DNA of 64,000 nucleotides from Malachius bipustulatus (GCA_910589415.1 OU342632.1:15875507-15939506); one strand, 5' to 3'; positions 1-12,478 are shown, numbered from the stretch's first letter. Numbers and translations: made by a program. The notes: generated by a model from the letters alone, not told the origin.

Positions 1-393
1 AAGTGATCAAATTGGCTTGGAAATGAATGAGGATTCCAAAAATGATTTCTATTTGAACAAAAATCAGTGGCGTACCATCAATGTCTGCCAAAATATGCAA
101 GTAAAATTCTGCACGATCGTTCATCATCACCACTAGTGGAAATAAAATGAAACTTCGTACATGAAAAAATGCCCCTTGATGCATAATACCTGTATACGAA
201 ATTTCATTAAAATATCCAGAGCGGTATTACAGAATGATATTACGAAAAAATTATTTATTTTAATAAAACTTTACCACCCAGTATCTCAAAAGTTAAGACT
301 TTTAGCACATACGTTGTTATGAAGTTTTCTTCTTAAAATGGACCCAAAAAACACCTTCTTAAATAATGACATTCAATTATAAAACACCCTGTA
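1..393. repeat. Right arm of a foldback element cut by the window edge
   Basis: The segment ends in ACACCCTGTATA, the right terminus seen on many complete foldback elements in this window, and carries CAGTGGCGTACC near position 67, the internal word these elements share. The left half would lie before the window, so the pairing cannot be tested here. No coding potential is visible. Confidence 0.5.
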
Positions 394-395
394 TA

Positions 396-1710
396 AAGGA
401 TAAGTGTAAGCATAGTACCTACCTATACAGTGCATTGTATTCAACTCAATGGTTTCAATAATTCTCAATAAACGAATAATTTACCACTCTATGCAAAATC
501 GATAGTGGGTAACTAATGAAATCTTCAGCAGTGTTATCGAATTATCCAATTAACTGTAAATTTCAGAGCTACTATTTTACTCTGTTGCTGGAGGGGGGGG
601 GGGGGGGGGGCTGATGTTTAAATCAATGAACTGAATTCCAAAGTGTATACGGTTTACAAGGTGTTTACACCCTATATTCTCGTATAAACATGTAGTTTCG
701 GTGACGACAGTGCTTGTTTTTTTTTTCAAAAGCCCGCTTAATCTTCTGATTAAACTTGTGATGAGAGACAAACTAAAATAACAGGGAATTGGCGGTTGTT
801 TTGATGTCAGGTTCAGACGATTTTATCGAAATAAAGGAGCTTATTAAAACACATGTACCTATCATGTACCACATCAGAATATTTACCTGACTTAGAAAAT
901 GATTCTTAGTCCTCTTTGTAAGGCTTAGATCGTGAATATAGCCAAGCATTTCAACCTAAATTATTGGTCTAAGCGTTATTACTAATAATAATTGTAGGTG
1001 CAACTAAAACGCTGTAGATGATTTATGTGACATTGAAAATGATATAAAAATATTGTTAAACAAGATCTGAAGGATCTTCATCTGACTAAAATTGACCCCT
1101 AAAATTTTCCGGATAAATTAGTCACAAGTCAATTTGGATTTTGAGGGGCCAATTTTCATAATAAAATTCATACCTCAAGTTCCACCCGCGTATAGGATTA
1201 TGAATACCACAGTGAATCAAATGCTACCTTTTTAATAGCCTTTACATCCTCTGTCCATTAGCATACGAAAATTGCTTCATGAATTTTTAAATCGGTAAAA
1301 CAGAAAGCCCACACAAAAACATAAATAAGCTCCTGAAATGAGTACCTAGTCCTAATGCGTCACTGTAACTATAAAAAAAATAATGCAGCAATACTCATGT
1401 TGGATTAGATTTTTATTTAATTCATGAAGCAATTTCTCAAAATTAATAGACAAATTTGGAAAAATATTTGTTTGCAGAACGTGAGCCTTTTATGCCAAAT
1501 AAAATATTTAGGTAAAATAAATCGTAAAATTATCTTATACCTCGGTAGGTACTTTTTAAAATAATTCTTAAGAATAACAATAGGGCTAAACTATCTACAT
1601 GAGGGCTCCTTTTGGGAATACATTTTAGGTAAATACCGATTGAAGATATAAAATTTTATTTTATTACAATATTTTGCAAAAATATGTTTGTACATATTGC
1701 ATGTAAAATA
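396..1710. other. AT-rich stretch without a gene; poly-G run and small hairpin
   Basis: No gene is recognisable. An 18-base pure G run occupies 593-610. A small inverted repeat lies at 1088-1156: arms of about 18-19 bases around AAATTGACCCCTAAAAT and its complement, two mismatches. The short open frames here are low-complexity and are not convincing genes. Confidence 0.6.
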
Positions 1711-2455
1711 GAGGGTGTACATGATTTCAGGATGTGATAGCTCGTTGAAAAATATGAAAAAGTTCTTATTAACATGTGTCCGCAAACGAACCGTTTTCGA
1801 GATACAGGGTGTCGAAAAAATTAATTATTATCAGTTTTTGACGATATCTTAGAAACTGTTTGAGATACAGAACCCAGCTTTTGTACACATCTTGTCATTA
1901 ATATTATCTACGTTAAGATGGCAAATTAAAAAAAAATATGTGGCAGTGAAACAAATCATAAAAAAATAAAATAAAAAACAAGTGATGTTTTTGTTCGCCA
2001 ACAAAACATGTTGCCACTTTTATGTTTTTCATCATAAAATGCTGTTTTTCTCGAAAACAGTTCACGTTAGAGTATTTGACCACAAGAGCACCTTTTTTAT
2101 GTAGAAAACATTGACAGTTTAAAATGTGCTCCCACAATGCCAATTTTTTCAGCGTCGTAGAAATTAGGGGCAAAAAATTTCAAGCAACCCCAAAATCTCC
2201 GCCACTGCCGTATGAAATAAATTTAATCAGAGCTCAAAAAGTAAATAATATTAATGATAAGATGTATTCAAAAATTCTGTTTTATATCTGAAAGGGTTCC
2301 TGATAAATAATGAAAAAACTGAAAAAAAATATTTTTTTGACACGCTGTATCTCGAAAATGATGGGTTTTCGGACCCATGTTTTTTCATATTTTTGAAAGA
2401 GTTATCACATCTTGAAATTCTGCACACATATTATGAATCACCCTGTATACAGGGT
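1711..2455. mobile_element. Foldback element, family with GAGATACAGGGTGT core (copy A)
   Basis: The left end AGGGTGTACATGATTTCAGG and the right end ending in AATCACCCTGTAT are inverted relatives. Further in, TTTTCGAGATACAGGGTGTC on the left faces GACACGCTGTATCTCGAAAA on the right, and the middle contains CCGCCACTGCC. The two arms are diverged but alignable along most of their length. Related copies lie at 17783-18539, 30165-30482 and 59056-59719, with the shared phrase TTTTTGACGATATCT in several. No protein is encoded, so it would be non-autonomous. Confidence 0.7.
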
Positions 2456-3197
2456 GTTTCTTCTTAATAACATGCTAATACTTCAGGGTGTGTGATTGCT
2501 CAGGTCATTTTATGTAGAAAATTTCATATGAACGTATGTCCGCAAGGGGTTAAATTTTCTTCAACAGGGGTTGAATTTTTGTTTTTTAAGAGTTATTTTT
2601 TATTATCTACGAAATAAGTTTAAATATTTTTCTTAAATTTGGCACGTCTTCATAGGATATAAAGCCACATATTTTAATTAGAAAAGTTTTTCTATTGCTT
2701 CACCAGTGGCGTCCCTACAAACATGTCCTCTGGCATTTTTTTCAAAAAAATTGGTGCGCTACTGACATTTGGCCATACGGGTATTGTTTCTGATTAGTCT
2801 GATCATTTCTACATGAAAACGGTTTCTTGCGTTTTTCTTGTCGGACGCACTATTATTCTTAACTAAAACAATTAAATTAAAATTATATTAATTCAACAAA
2901 ATTAGCGAATAATATTTATTTTATTTTGAAAACAGAAAATATCAGAGTGGATGAATAGAAAATATTTTCTAATTGAAATATGTGATTTCATAGTCCATTA
3001 AGGCATGCTAAAGTTGAAAAAAAATTCAAAAAACCTTTTTCGGAAGTAATAGAAAATAACTGTTGAAAAAACAAAAATTCAACACAGTAGAAAAAAATTA
3101 GACCGTTGTGGACATATGTTCATATTAACTTTTCTTCATAAAATGACCCGAGGAATCACATCCTGAAGTTTTAGAATGTTATTGAGAAACACCTGTA
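2456..3197. mobile_element. Foldback element abutting the previous one
   Basis: It begins TACAGGGTGTTTC directly against the previous element's terminal CCCTGTA, giving the junction palindrome CACCCTGTATACAGGGTG. The left arm (TTCAGGGTGTGTGATTGCTC, then ATGTAGAAAATTTCATATG) is mirrored by the right arm ending AACACCTGTA, with ATCACATCCTGAAGTTTTAG near the end. CAGTGGCG occurs at about 2705. No open frame of interest is present. Confidence 0.7.
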
Positions 3198-4412
3198 CCT
3201 ATAGGTATAAATATCTTCACAATAAATATGTATCTGTATCCTGCACGATTTAAAACAAAATTTTTAGGACAAAAAAAGGTAAAACAAATTGTGAAAACAA
3301 TAGTGAAGGAGCTTGGTTAAAATTTTAGATTTATAATAAGAAAAATAGTAAAAAATTAAAAAAACTCTTAGCTCAATAATTACTAGAGGACTTATTTTTT
3401 TCTTCATTGATGAAGTAGGTACTGAAATTAATCGTTAATTAAAGCAATAATTATTACACCAAAATAACCTGTGCCAAAATAAGAATTCGTTATTAATTAA
3501 AAAACACTACTTAATAAAGTTATAACTCACATAAAGTAAAATTTACCTTTTTTGGCACTAAAGAGAGACACAATTATTAATTATTAAAAAGCACTGCAAC
3601 AATGATTAATTTAACAGTTTTTTTCACTTTACATTTATTATACCTTCATTTTTTTAAAGAGGATCATCGATGGTAATTCGTCTACCTGTTGGTACGGAAC
3701 TGGTCTCCCCAGTCCAGAATTATTTTGATTAAGCTAGCCGCTGGTGCTGGTGTTTGTATCGGAAAGGGTGGCCATGACAACAATTGAAACGTAATAAATC
3801 CGATTATCCGATGAAATGGATCGACGAAAGGTACTAATAAATTCTGCTTCCACAATCATAGGCTTCATCTACTACTGACGTATTACCTGCTGCTGTTATT
3901 GATAATATTGATATTGATATTATACTCGTGTACTTCTATAAAAACTACTGGTCATCAATAATATACCTACTACACCATTTGTGTCGAAAAATTATAGAAG
4001 AAAATATGAACCACTCATAATCACATTCGTGAACATACCTACTCAAACACACAAGTAGGTAACATTAATAATAACTAGAAATTTGAAAATGATAAGATAA
4101 GATAATGTAGGTACCTATTAAGAAACATCCGGTTGCAACAATTAACAGTTAATTAGAAATAATCAAGCGATAAAATCATAACAACAGTTTAAACAAAAAA
4201 TAATAATATGAGCTGTGCGCACACATCCACCCATGGTTCGAGTAGGATTCGAACCTCTACAGGCGGTTTATGGACCAAATAATTATCAACTAATAATTCT
4301 CCATTATTTAATCAATTGTAAAATGGCAGTTGGATAATAATATCGTAGTGTTTTCCTGGACCTGACAAAAGCCTATGCTCTTGTAGCTCTATGAATATTA
4401 GCTATGAAGTTA
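3198..4412. other. AT-rich stretch, no recognised gene
   Basis: Nothing codes convincingly. A somewhat less AT-rich patch lies at about 3655-3850. On the minus strand near 4250 there is GGTTCGAATCC, the T-arm/B-box word of tRNAs, but no A-box or cloverleaf is visible upstream of it, so I do not call a tRNA. GTAGGTA/TACCTAC words are frequent. Confidence 0.5.
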
Positions 4413-5729
4413 TACAGGGTGTTATTTAATAATAAGCCATAATTCCCAGTGGCGCCCCTGTGTAGTTTCACGAATAATGTTGACAAATAAATGTACGCCA
4501 CTGACTTTTATACAAATTTCATATTTTTTCGGGTTAAGCAGGTAAAAATACAACTTTTTTGTCTCTTTATATTTTTTCGTATCTTATCTCGTTTTTGGGG
4601 AAAAAATAAAAGCCTTAATTTAAAATTAAGTTTTGTGATTTTAAACGTTTCTAATACGAAATCAGCAGAATTACCTGTGATATTTTACGATGTGATAAAC
4701 TACGAGTAACTTATTGATTGCGTGAATGCCTAAAAATCTATTTCCTTGTTTCTCTAACGTTTGAAATAACGGACAGGGTATATTTTCGCAAAGAACTACA
4801 AAAAATTACACAAAATGCCTGGGAAACGATTAAACTCCCTGCTAGAACGTGTTCTTGTGGTTAAATTGCTAGAATATTTTACTGCAGAAAAATAAAACGG
4901 AGGTCGTATGCTTTCTTCAAACGCCACCCAGCAGGTGTAGGCTAATGCATGATATTTCTAATCATGATTATAACAATAACTATCATTCTTACTTACTTGC
5001 ATTATTATATTTTTATTATCAAAAAGTTTCAAGGCTCTACTTCGTCAATAACTCGTCGAAATAATATATTTGTAGGATATTCATTATTATTATTCCTCAA
5101 CACACGCCACTGACGCGAACTGCGATACCACATCTGGTTCGACTAAGAAATAAGTGTGCGAATCAAATCGAATTAAATGAAAATGAAACTGTTTAGTCAG
5201 GATCAGTGTGGCATCACACCGGACAACACTCACTGGACAAACTATACATATTTTATTTTTATCAATTTTTCGGTATGCATTGATTTTTGGCTTTAATTTT
5301 TGTTTCTCAAAAACGAAAGAAGGTGTGGACAAATATCGCGAGACAAAAAAATTGTATTTTTAACTTACTAACCAAAAAATAATAATTTGTAAACAGTGGC
5401 ATAACATTTTTTTGTCAATATTATTTCTATTTGTGAGACTGTCCTCCAACACGGCACTGGAACTCATAATTATCATTTATTTTAGTGCTATCTTAGCGTC
5501 TTCTCAAAACGAACAAAACTGACAAACTTATCCAAAATCGGCAGGAGGATCTTTGAGATATTAATTAAAAAAAAAAACGGATTTTTTTATGTTTCACACC
5601 TGAAAGATATCTTGAAAACCAGGCTCTTCAGGACATACATTTATAATATGTATGAACTTTTTACTTGAACTTAGTGCAGGAATGCGCCTTTCGAATTGTG
5701 GGCTATCATCAAGTATAACACACCCTGTA
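4413..5729. mobile_element. Long foldback element (about 1.3 kb)
   Basis: Left terminus TACAGGGTGTTATTTAATAA and right terminus ending ATAACACACCCTGTA are inverted; next to them AAGCCATAATTCCCAGTGGC on the left corresponds to reversed TTCGAATTGTGGGCT on the right. CAGTGGCG (4449) and CGCCACTGAC (4497, 5106) occur inside. The interior is longer than the arms require and may contain another insertion. Relatives by sequence are 11969-12478 and 12479-13091 (shared AAAATACAACTTTTTTGTCTC). Confidence 0.55.
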
Positions 5730-6215
5730 TTATACAAATACAGCATCATAGGATTCACAGGCAAAGCTCTGGGGTAATGATAATCTAATAATTAAAAATA
5801 CAGAGAGCAATATTGGGGAATTAAAAAAAAAAACAGATCATGATTCATAATCTCTAGAAACTGATGACCATCAAGGAATTCAGTGGGTAGCCATCTTCAG
5901 ACCAAGATTTTTAAACCTCCATCTTTGATTGTATAAAATATTAATTTTAGCTTGGCAAAGAAGACAATTTTTTTGCTTTTTCAATAAAAAGTACAAATAA
6001 ATTTTATCAGCTTCTACGTACCTACCTACTTGACAGAGTCCGTCTTATGTTTAGTGAAGGATGGCCAATCGATTATTGAACATAAATTAATGAATCTCCA
6101 AAGATAAACAGAGGTTAAATTAAAAGATAAAAATTGAGGTTTGGAAGAGGAAGCTGCTTGGAATAGGACCATAAAATGACATCATAATTTAATTTATTTA
6201 CACAGGCAATCAATA
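5730..6215. other. AT-rich spacer
   Basis: I see no gene, RNA or repeat structure that I can support here, apart from A-runs and a TACCTACCTAC word near 6020. Confidence 0.5.
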
Positions 6216-6275
6216 CAAATAAAACACTGGGATAATATAGTCAATAAGTATGTATACATTTTATCATAGAAAGCC

Positions 6276-6316
6276 TTGTCGACCAGTTTCGGGCTACTAG
6301 CCCATCCTCAGGACAA
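6276..6316 (-). ncRNA. Hammerhead-like ribozyme motif, mutated core
   Basis: Reading the minus strand: TTGTC (stem I), CTGAGGA in place of the invariant CTGATGA, a T, the hairpin GGGC-TAGTA-GCCC (stem II), GAAA, CTGG (stem III position) and TC, then GACAA, which pairs with TTGTC. The order and all three helices match a type I hammerhead with very short stem III, but the core T to G change and CTGG in place of CCGG suggest reduced or no self-cleavage. Confidence 0.5.
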
Positions 6317-6614
6317 CTGCACATTTAATAAAACATTTGTCAAAATATTTTTTTCTTATAGAACTCACTTGTTAGTTTGTACAAGTTCCGTAGTTGGAAT
6401 AAAAAAGTTAATTGTGGTAAATACTAAATTTAATTGAAATACAGGCTTTGAGATGTAAGAAGATGTGTAAAAAAGAAGCACTGCAGTACTGCAGACAATG
6501 ACGGCAATTATTACATTTAAAAACAACAGCTGTAAAAGCAAATAACGAAAAAAAAAATTGTCAAATGTTTTATTGAATGTGCATGTTACAACAACTTCTC
6601 TACCTCACTTGCAG

Positions 6615-6659
6615 TTGTCCTGATGATGCATGGGCTAGTAGCCTGAAACCGGTCGACAA
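6615..6659 (+). ncRNA. Hammerhead-like ribozyme motif, short insertion before stem II
   Basis: The order is TTGTC, CTGATGA (intact core), TGCAT, a GGGCTAGTAGCC hairpin, T, GAAA, CCGG, TC, GACAA. TTGTC pairs with GACAA to form stem I, CCGG is self-complementary as in dimer-forming minimal hammerheads, and TC would hold the cleavage site. Compared with the 6276-6316 and 44392-44429 copies, a few extra bases (GCA region) separate the core from stem II, which may weaken folding. Confidence 0.5.
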
Positions 6660-6915
6660 GATTTTCTATTTTCTATTATAATATACATACTCATTGGTAA
6701 TAATATCCCAGCGTTTTATTGAATTTTTGAATATACCCATTACTTATACGCTGAACTCAATACAAATTACAAAATCATGAAAAATAAAACAAATTGTGAT
6801 AGCAGACCGATGAAAACGTTCGACTTTTTCGATACAAATGAAAAAAATCGATCCTTAAACTCAAAATAGCAAAAAAAAAACAATAATTTAAAAACCAGTA
6901 AAAAAAAAGTATAGG

Positions 6916-7559
6916 TACAGGGTGTCCCGTATCGTTATGTTCAAAATTCTTGAGCATATAGTAGGCTTAATTTTGAGCCCAAAAAACCCAAAAGTGACAG
7001 GTCTATCTTTATTCGTTACGAAGTTACAGGCCTAAGAAAATTATGACTAGTAAATAACAAGATTCAACTTTGTAAGCCACAAAAATTGCCACACATGAGT
7101 AAACGTCACCGAAATAAACATTAGTAGACCCTGCTCATACGAAATGGCATTAGGATTCAAATAGATGCGGCACCAGCAAATTTCGGAATTTGGTGTTTGT
7201 AACTAAATACCAGAGAGAAATTATTATTTGATCGTATTCAGCAAGCTGGTAAGAGATATTAGGCACGCGAAAAAAGACGAGAAAACTGTTACTTTTGCAA
7301 TAAGCCTCCGAGCACAAGCTTGATGTATTCAGCAAGGAATAGGACATTTTTAACACATGATAAACTAAAGATTTGGTCAATAAAATAAGTTTTATGTGGT
7401 TTTCAAAGTTAAATCTGGTATTTACTAGACATTATTTTATTACGCCTCTAACTTCGTAACGAATGCAGATAGACCTGCCACTTTTCGGTTTTTTAGGCTT
7501 AGAAATAAGCCTACTATATGCTCACAAAATTTGAACATAACGATACGGGACACCCTGTA
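6916..7559. mobile_element. Foldback element with TACAGGGTGTCCCGTATCG ends
   Basis: The terminal inverted repeats run for well over 100 bases: TACAGGGTGTCCCGTATCGT at the left is the exact complement of the right end, followed by mirrored AAATTTTGAGC / GCATATAGTAGGCTTA and CTTCGTAACGAA blocks. The flanks are consistent with insertion at TA. The centre holds no recognisable protein; a minus-strand open frame of 76 codons looks fortuitous. Confidence 0.8.
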
Positions 7560-8157
7560 TAAATCAGAACCACGAATTCTACGATGGTCAATTTCTAGAC
7601 TCGTCCATAAAACTCAAGTGGTAATCAAATAATCAGCAAATATGGACAGTAAGCTATTGTTTATGTTCAAGTTCAAAGGCCCCTTGTGTGAATGAATAGA
7701 TCTTCCAGGTTGGGTTCTTTATGAGGGTTCCATATGGTTATTGGTTACTACACTTAACACGCCTGTTCTTGAATTTTAATTGTTCTTTTTTCCTTGCAAT
7801 TAACTGAGGGATGAAAAATAGCGCTCCTCATCGTGTTGGGTGTCTCCAGACCAGTGGCGCAACTACTAAAGGGACAATTGCCCGCGGGTCCGATAGTCTT
7901 GGGAGCCCTCGTGCCGTTATGATATGTACAGGCTGGTCATTTTGCATAAAAAAATACCCATCACTAATGTCCACCCCCGAAATGGAGGTTAATTTTTAAG
8001 ATAAAAAATTTAAACTTTGAGGATTCGTGTAATTAATATAGAATGACGTAATCAGTTCAATTATTTTTTTTTTCGATTGGCCACCAGCGGTAAAGAGCTG
8101 TATATTACATGGTGTGACCAATGTGGCCAAAAAATCGGTTTTTCTTAGAACAGAATT
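7560..8157. other. Non-coding stretch before a LINE remnant
   Basis: CCAGTGGCGCAACTACTAAAG near 7851 recalls the CAGTGGCG word of the foldback elements. Otherwise nothing is recognised. A 62-codon plus-strand frame here has no family resemblance that I can see. Confidence 0.4.
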
Positions 8158-9795
8158 AGATTAATAAAATCAAAATCGCTGGAGATCAAAATCAAAATCC
8201 TTTTGGAGTTCTGCCTTGAAGAAAGTATCTTCGAAGCCACAGAATGGTTCTGGTCCTATGAAGGATGTCGATGCTCCTTTTCTTGCCAATGAGTGGACAC
8301 GTTCGTTTCCCTCGATTCCGGAATGGCCCGGTATCCACTTGAGGTGAATTTTTTCCCTAATTCGTTAAGTTTTTTTAGGCACTCCCAAGCCATATTGGAG
8401 CTGATGATCGAAGAGCTCAGCGTCTTTATGGCTGCTTGACTATCCGTCAATATTTCTATTTCTTTGTTTTTGTAGTTTCTGTCGAGGTTTATTTGGGCAC
8501 ATACTTCTAATGCGTGTAATTCCGCTTGTAGTATGGACGGGGATTATCTCATTGGTTTGGATTACATGACGCGTGGCCCATAGATTCCTGCACCGGTTCC
8601 CTCGATAGTTTTAGAGCCGTCTGTGTACCATTTGATCGTACCTTCTTTAATAAGAGTACAGCTGGAGGTGTTGCTCCATTCCTCTTCAGTTCCTCTCGAA
8701 ACTGAATTTCTTAATAGTTTTGTCTTTTGGCAGTGTCAGGAGTCCCTCACAGCCACCCTTGGGTCGATCCTCAGTGGCTTGCCGTACACTCCTGATTCAT
8801 ACTCTTGACACCATAAGTAGAGCTTCTCCAGTTATTCTCTCTATCTCAAAATGTAGTGGTGTCAGATCCAGGATTACTTCCAACGCAGCGGTTGGGTAGG
8901 TTCTCATTGCTCCTGTGATGCAGAGACACGCAAGTCTCTGGATCTTCTCAAGTTTTTTCCTTGCTGTTTGCTAGCTTAGTTCTTTTGTACCAAGCAACCG
9001 CTCCGTATGTGATGATAGGTCTCACGAGCATGGTGTACATCCAGCGCAGAATGTGTGGGTTACAACCCCATGTTCTGCTAGCCATTCTCCTGCGCACCGT
9101 GAGTACGGTAGTGGCTTTACTTACTGTTTTGTCCAGGTGCTGGTTCCACAGTTTTTTTTTTCTAGTGTTACTCCTAGAAATTTAACTTTTTCCTTCCATT
9201 CTAAATCCACTTCGCTCAAGCGTATGGCTTTGATTTTTGGAAGCTTGAGTCTTCTTGTGAATGGTACAAGTGTTGTTTTTGTATAGTTGATGTTTAGTTC
9301 TACTTCCTGGCACCATATCAGGGTTATATTTAACCCTCTCTGTATAATGTCGCAGACAGTACCTTCAAATTTACCTCTGGCCATTATGACGATGTCATGG
9401 GCATACCCAATGCAGGTAATGCCGTTCTCGGTGAGTAGCCCGAGGAGTTCGTCAACAACCAGACTCGACAGAAGAGGGGATAGCACTAATCCTCCTTGTG
9501 GACATCTTTTAGTTGTATTTATCTGGATGGTGTTCTTGCCCACATTGGTTTCAACTATTCTCGTAGACAACATGTTCTGAATCCATTTGGATGTTGTGTT
9601 GTCTACTCCTCTTTTTGCTAAGGCTTTCTTGACAGCATCGTGCCTTGTATTGTCGAATGCTCCTTCTGTATCAAGGAAGGCGATTTCCTTGTACTCCAGA
9701 GTGTCCTGAATCTTTCTTTTCAGTCAGCTCGTGCAGCGCTATCTCTGTCGACCTGCCCGCTGTGTACGCATGCTGACTTGGGTGTAGCATGAGTA
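8158..9795 (-). pseudogene. LINE (Jockey/R1-like) ORF2 remnant: reverse transcriptase and RNase H
   Basis: Read on the minus strand, the upstream part (about 9790-9580) gives HAYTAGRSTEIALHEL, then after a one-base frameshift FLDTEGAFDNT, the reverse transcriptase thumb-up palm region. The 150-codon frame at 9573-9121 carries CPQGGLVLSPLL and YAHD where an active enzyme has YADD. Downstream (about 8645-8256) come WYTDGSKT, AELHALE and TDSQAA, the Asp, Glu and Asp regions of a ribonuclease H domain, followed by a degraded last motif (GHSGIEGN-like). In-frame stops and frameshifts are several. The 3' end is marked by a GATTTT-type simple repeat (8158-8215), a usual LINE tail. It would have copied the element's RNA at nicked target DNA; now dead. 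The 5' part and endonuclease are missing, as expected for a 5'-truncated copy. Confidence 0.9.
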
Positions 9796-10293
9796 CATAC
9801 ATATACCTTTTAGCGACACCCTGTCTGCAAAGGTTATTGTAAAGTGAATAAACGAAGACTCTAGTTATTAATTAATATTATAAACTATTAAAAGTAATTT
9901 TTTATAAATAAAGCGAGTTTCGTAACAATATGTATTAGAACGAAATAGAGTTAATAATTATTATTATTGATTACTATACAGCATAATTATTATGTATGTA
10001 TAAACTAGGCAAAAACTGAAGTGGTCCACCCAAAAATTTTTCCTCGATTTAAATAGATATTATCTCGAAAAAATCTTGGCTGATTTTTGGTGAATGTTTG
10101 TAGGGCGTGTTGGGATAATCTCTGGACTACAAGGTGCATTCAGTCACTGCAGATTTATATCATGAGATATTGACGTACACGTACATTCTTATATTTTTCC
10201 CAAAGATGTATACCCTATAACGTGATTTACACCTAACCTAATAGACCTTTGAATCGAAAAGTGTTGGTTAAAACATGCATATAAGAGATATAC
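9796..10293. other. AT-rich spacer
   Basis: No gene or structured repeat is supported. TAATAATTATTATTATTG-like runs occur near 9950. Confidence 0.4.
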
Positions 10294-10441
10294 GCCCGTA
10301 TTCACAAAGCGTTCTGGTCCTGTAATATCTCGAAAATAATTAAATAAATGGGATGGAGATATACAGTTTATATGCATTAGAATGAGATGGAGATAATTGA
10401 TTACGTAATTATTTAGACAATTATCGTTTGTGAATACGGGC
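10294..10441. mobile_element. 148-bp MITE
   Basis: Perfect 15-bp terminal inverted repeats GCCCGTATTCACAAA enclose a short AT-rich centre. ATATAC stands directly before the left end and, one base offset, after the right end, a possible target duplication. No coding capacity. Confidence 0.7.
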
Positions 10442-11968
10442 AATATACCAGCAAATTTGGGATGGGATGACCTCCCGAAATACTTGGGGATGACGCCAGC
10501 AGATGGGAATGATAAGCCGATGCGGCCAGTCAGAGCTTAGTGTTGCGAAGGACCAATTAGTGGAAGTATGTAATAACTATTAAATGGACAGTGTTAAGTG
10601 TTAGTATATACACTTGTTGGTTTAATAAAGTGTGATTGTTATAGGTTGTAAATAAATCAAGTTATTTCTGAACTAAGTTTTATTTTTGTGAGCTTGATAA
10701 CGATGTATTTTGTTTGCTCAAATAATTTAGGCGAATACAGGTATGTAGTTTCTCTGCTGGCTGCTTGATTATTTATTACAAGCATTATTTCCCTCCAAAT
10801 GGGCGAAAACATGCACATGCATATTTCAAAACAAGGGAAATAACAAACGAGTCGCAATTCAACAAGAGATAGGAAATATTTTCTTTCGTCTTTCCCTCAA
10901 TCTCATTTTTACATAGTAATAATAATAAACAAATAAAGATTAATATTTAAAGACATTACGAATCGATTAGAATTGATTTTTTTTAAATATGGAACTGTAA
11001 TAAGAGTTACATATATTATTAAGGTGGTAAATGTGAAAAAGGAATAAATAAAGCATGTTTTATATTTTAACAGCAACTTAGTTATATATGTATGTAGGTA
11101 TATAAAAATAAACAGTAAAGGTCTAGGTCGAAACAATTATTTACTACCTTCAATCTCGTCAAAAATTAAACATACTTTATTTACATCATTCTCGTACAGA
11201 GTGCACGGTAGGTATTTCAATTTTTTTTCTTTGTTGCATGCACTTAGTCAATTAGTTAATCTAATTTATTATGAGCATAAATTAAACGCTTATTAAATTC
11301 CTAAATAATCGTTTCAGAATTTGGAACTGTTTTAATAAACGCAAATCCATTAAAGTGAGACTTGAAAAAAATATTTCATCGATATTTATGGCATTGAGAC
11401 GAATCGATTAAGGTAGAACAGAAAGAAGCCAATCAATTGCTAAGTATAATGTACAATCTTGACATCTATTCAACAATAGAACGAATGACGTGGTTTTACC
11501 TTACCCTTGAGGGATATAAAAGTCCATAGAAATAGTAATTATCGTCAAGTACCGTCTTTGAGTTTTAATATAATAATTTATATAAGGATAATAATCCATT
11601 CGGATGCTTCAGTAGGGAAGTAAGTACATGTTATATTACATGGTAATGTAACTACCTAATGTAACTAGGATGTACCTAATAAAAAGCTTCTATAAGTTTT
11701 GGAAAGTTGAATAATTAATTTATGCCACGAATGATGGAGGAAATAGTAGGTATTAGGAAAATTCTATTCAGCTAATGGGAAATAATGATTTTGTTTTTCA
11801 AAATGATACATATTATATGAATAACCCTAATGTATTTTTTATATATTTTTTTTCAACATAAACTTATTGTACTTTGTAAGTTATAGTTAAATTATTTAGG
11901 GATTAATCATGCAAACTCAACAAGTCCACTTTAGTAAATTAATAGAGTTGCATTCGATGTTTTAGTGA
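10442..11968. other. Mostly AT-rich non-coding stretch
   Basis: Nothing codes convincingly. The patch at about 10455-10650 is richer in G and C and ends with AATAAA followed by a T/G-rich run, which could be the tail of an old LTR or transcript, but I find no partner copy. The rest is AT-rich. Confidence 0.4.
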
Positions 11969-12478
11969 TACAGGGTGTTAATTAAGTATATGTAACTACA
12001 ATAAATTTAACAGCCGATTATTTGAGCGATTTCTGTTGTGATTTGGCAGCGTTATTCCTCGTGTTAAGGGACTAATTTAGCCTTAACTTGATTAAATTGT
12101 CCAGTGGTGTTCCGAGCAGCACCCTTACCAATATTTTTGACAAAAATTGAACGCCTTTTTTCACAATTTATATATTTATTGAATTAGGCAGCTAAAAATA
12201 CAACTTTTTTGTCTCTTATTGAATTTATTCGTAGGTATCTCCGATTAGTTTAAAAAAATCTACTTAATTGCATATCCCTGATGGATCATGCAAGAAATAT
12301 GGGGATAATTTTCTTTTGGAAATTATATTTTATTATTTTTACTTTATCTAAACTAACGAATTTTTTTCCATGTTTCTATATGATGTCCAGTGATATGCAA
12401 TTAAGTGGATTCTTTTTTTTCAAAAAAATTCAAGGGACAAAAAAGCTGTATTTTTAGATGCTCATTGATTCAAGAAAA
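11969..12478. mobile_element. Foldback element, right end apparently lost
   Basis: It starts TACAGGGTGTTAATTAAGTA. The inner arms pair well: GGCAGCTAAAAATACAAC on the left with the complement of GCTGTATTTTTAGATGCTC on the right, around a centre near 12330. The outer right arm is missing where the next element begins. CCAGTGGTG at 12103 is a variant of the CAGTGGCG word. Confidence 0.55.

Larger units (their letters stand above)
6216..6723. mobile_element. Inverted repeat element carrying two hammerhead-like motifs
   Basis: The arms read inwards from CAATACAAATAAAACACTGG on the left and from the complement of CCCAGCGTTTTATTGAA on the right. Each arm then contains the same module, TTGTC, a CTGATGA-like core, a GGGCTAGTAGCCC hairpin, GAAAC, GGTC and GACAA, in opposite orientation. 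The centre (about 6330-6570) is AT-rich and non-coding. Terminal ATTCAATAAAA is shared with the single module at 44392-44488, so both belong to one family. The arrangement could be a head-to-head dimer of a Penelope-like or retrozyme-like unit. No reverse transcriptase is visible. Confidence 0.7.

Noticed and set aside
4230..4275. tRNA gene on the minus strand (GGTTCGAATCC)
   Set aside because: Only the T-arm word is present; T stem pairs poorly, and no A-box, anticodon arm or acceptor stem can be built upstream.
9287..9580. 97-codon plus-strand frame
   Set aside because: It is the antisense shadow of the LINE reverse transcriptase, which shows recognisable motifs on the minus strand.
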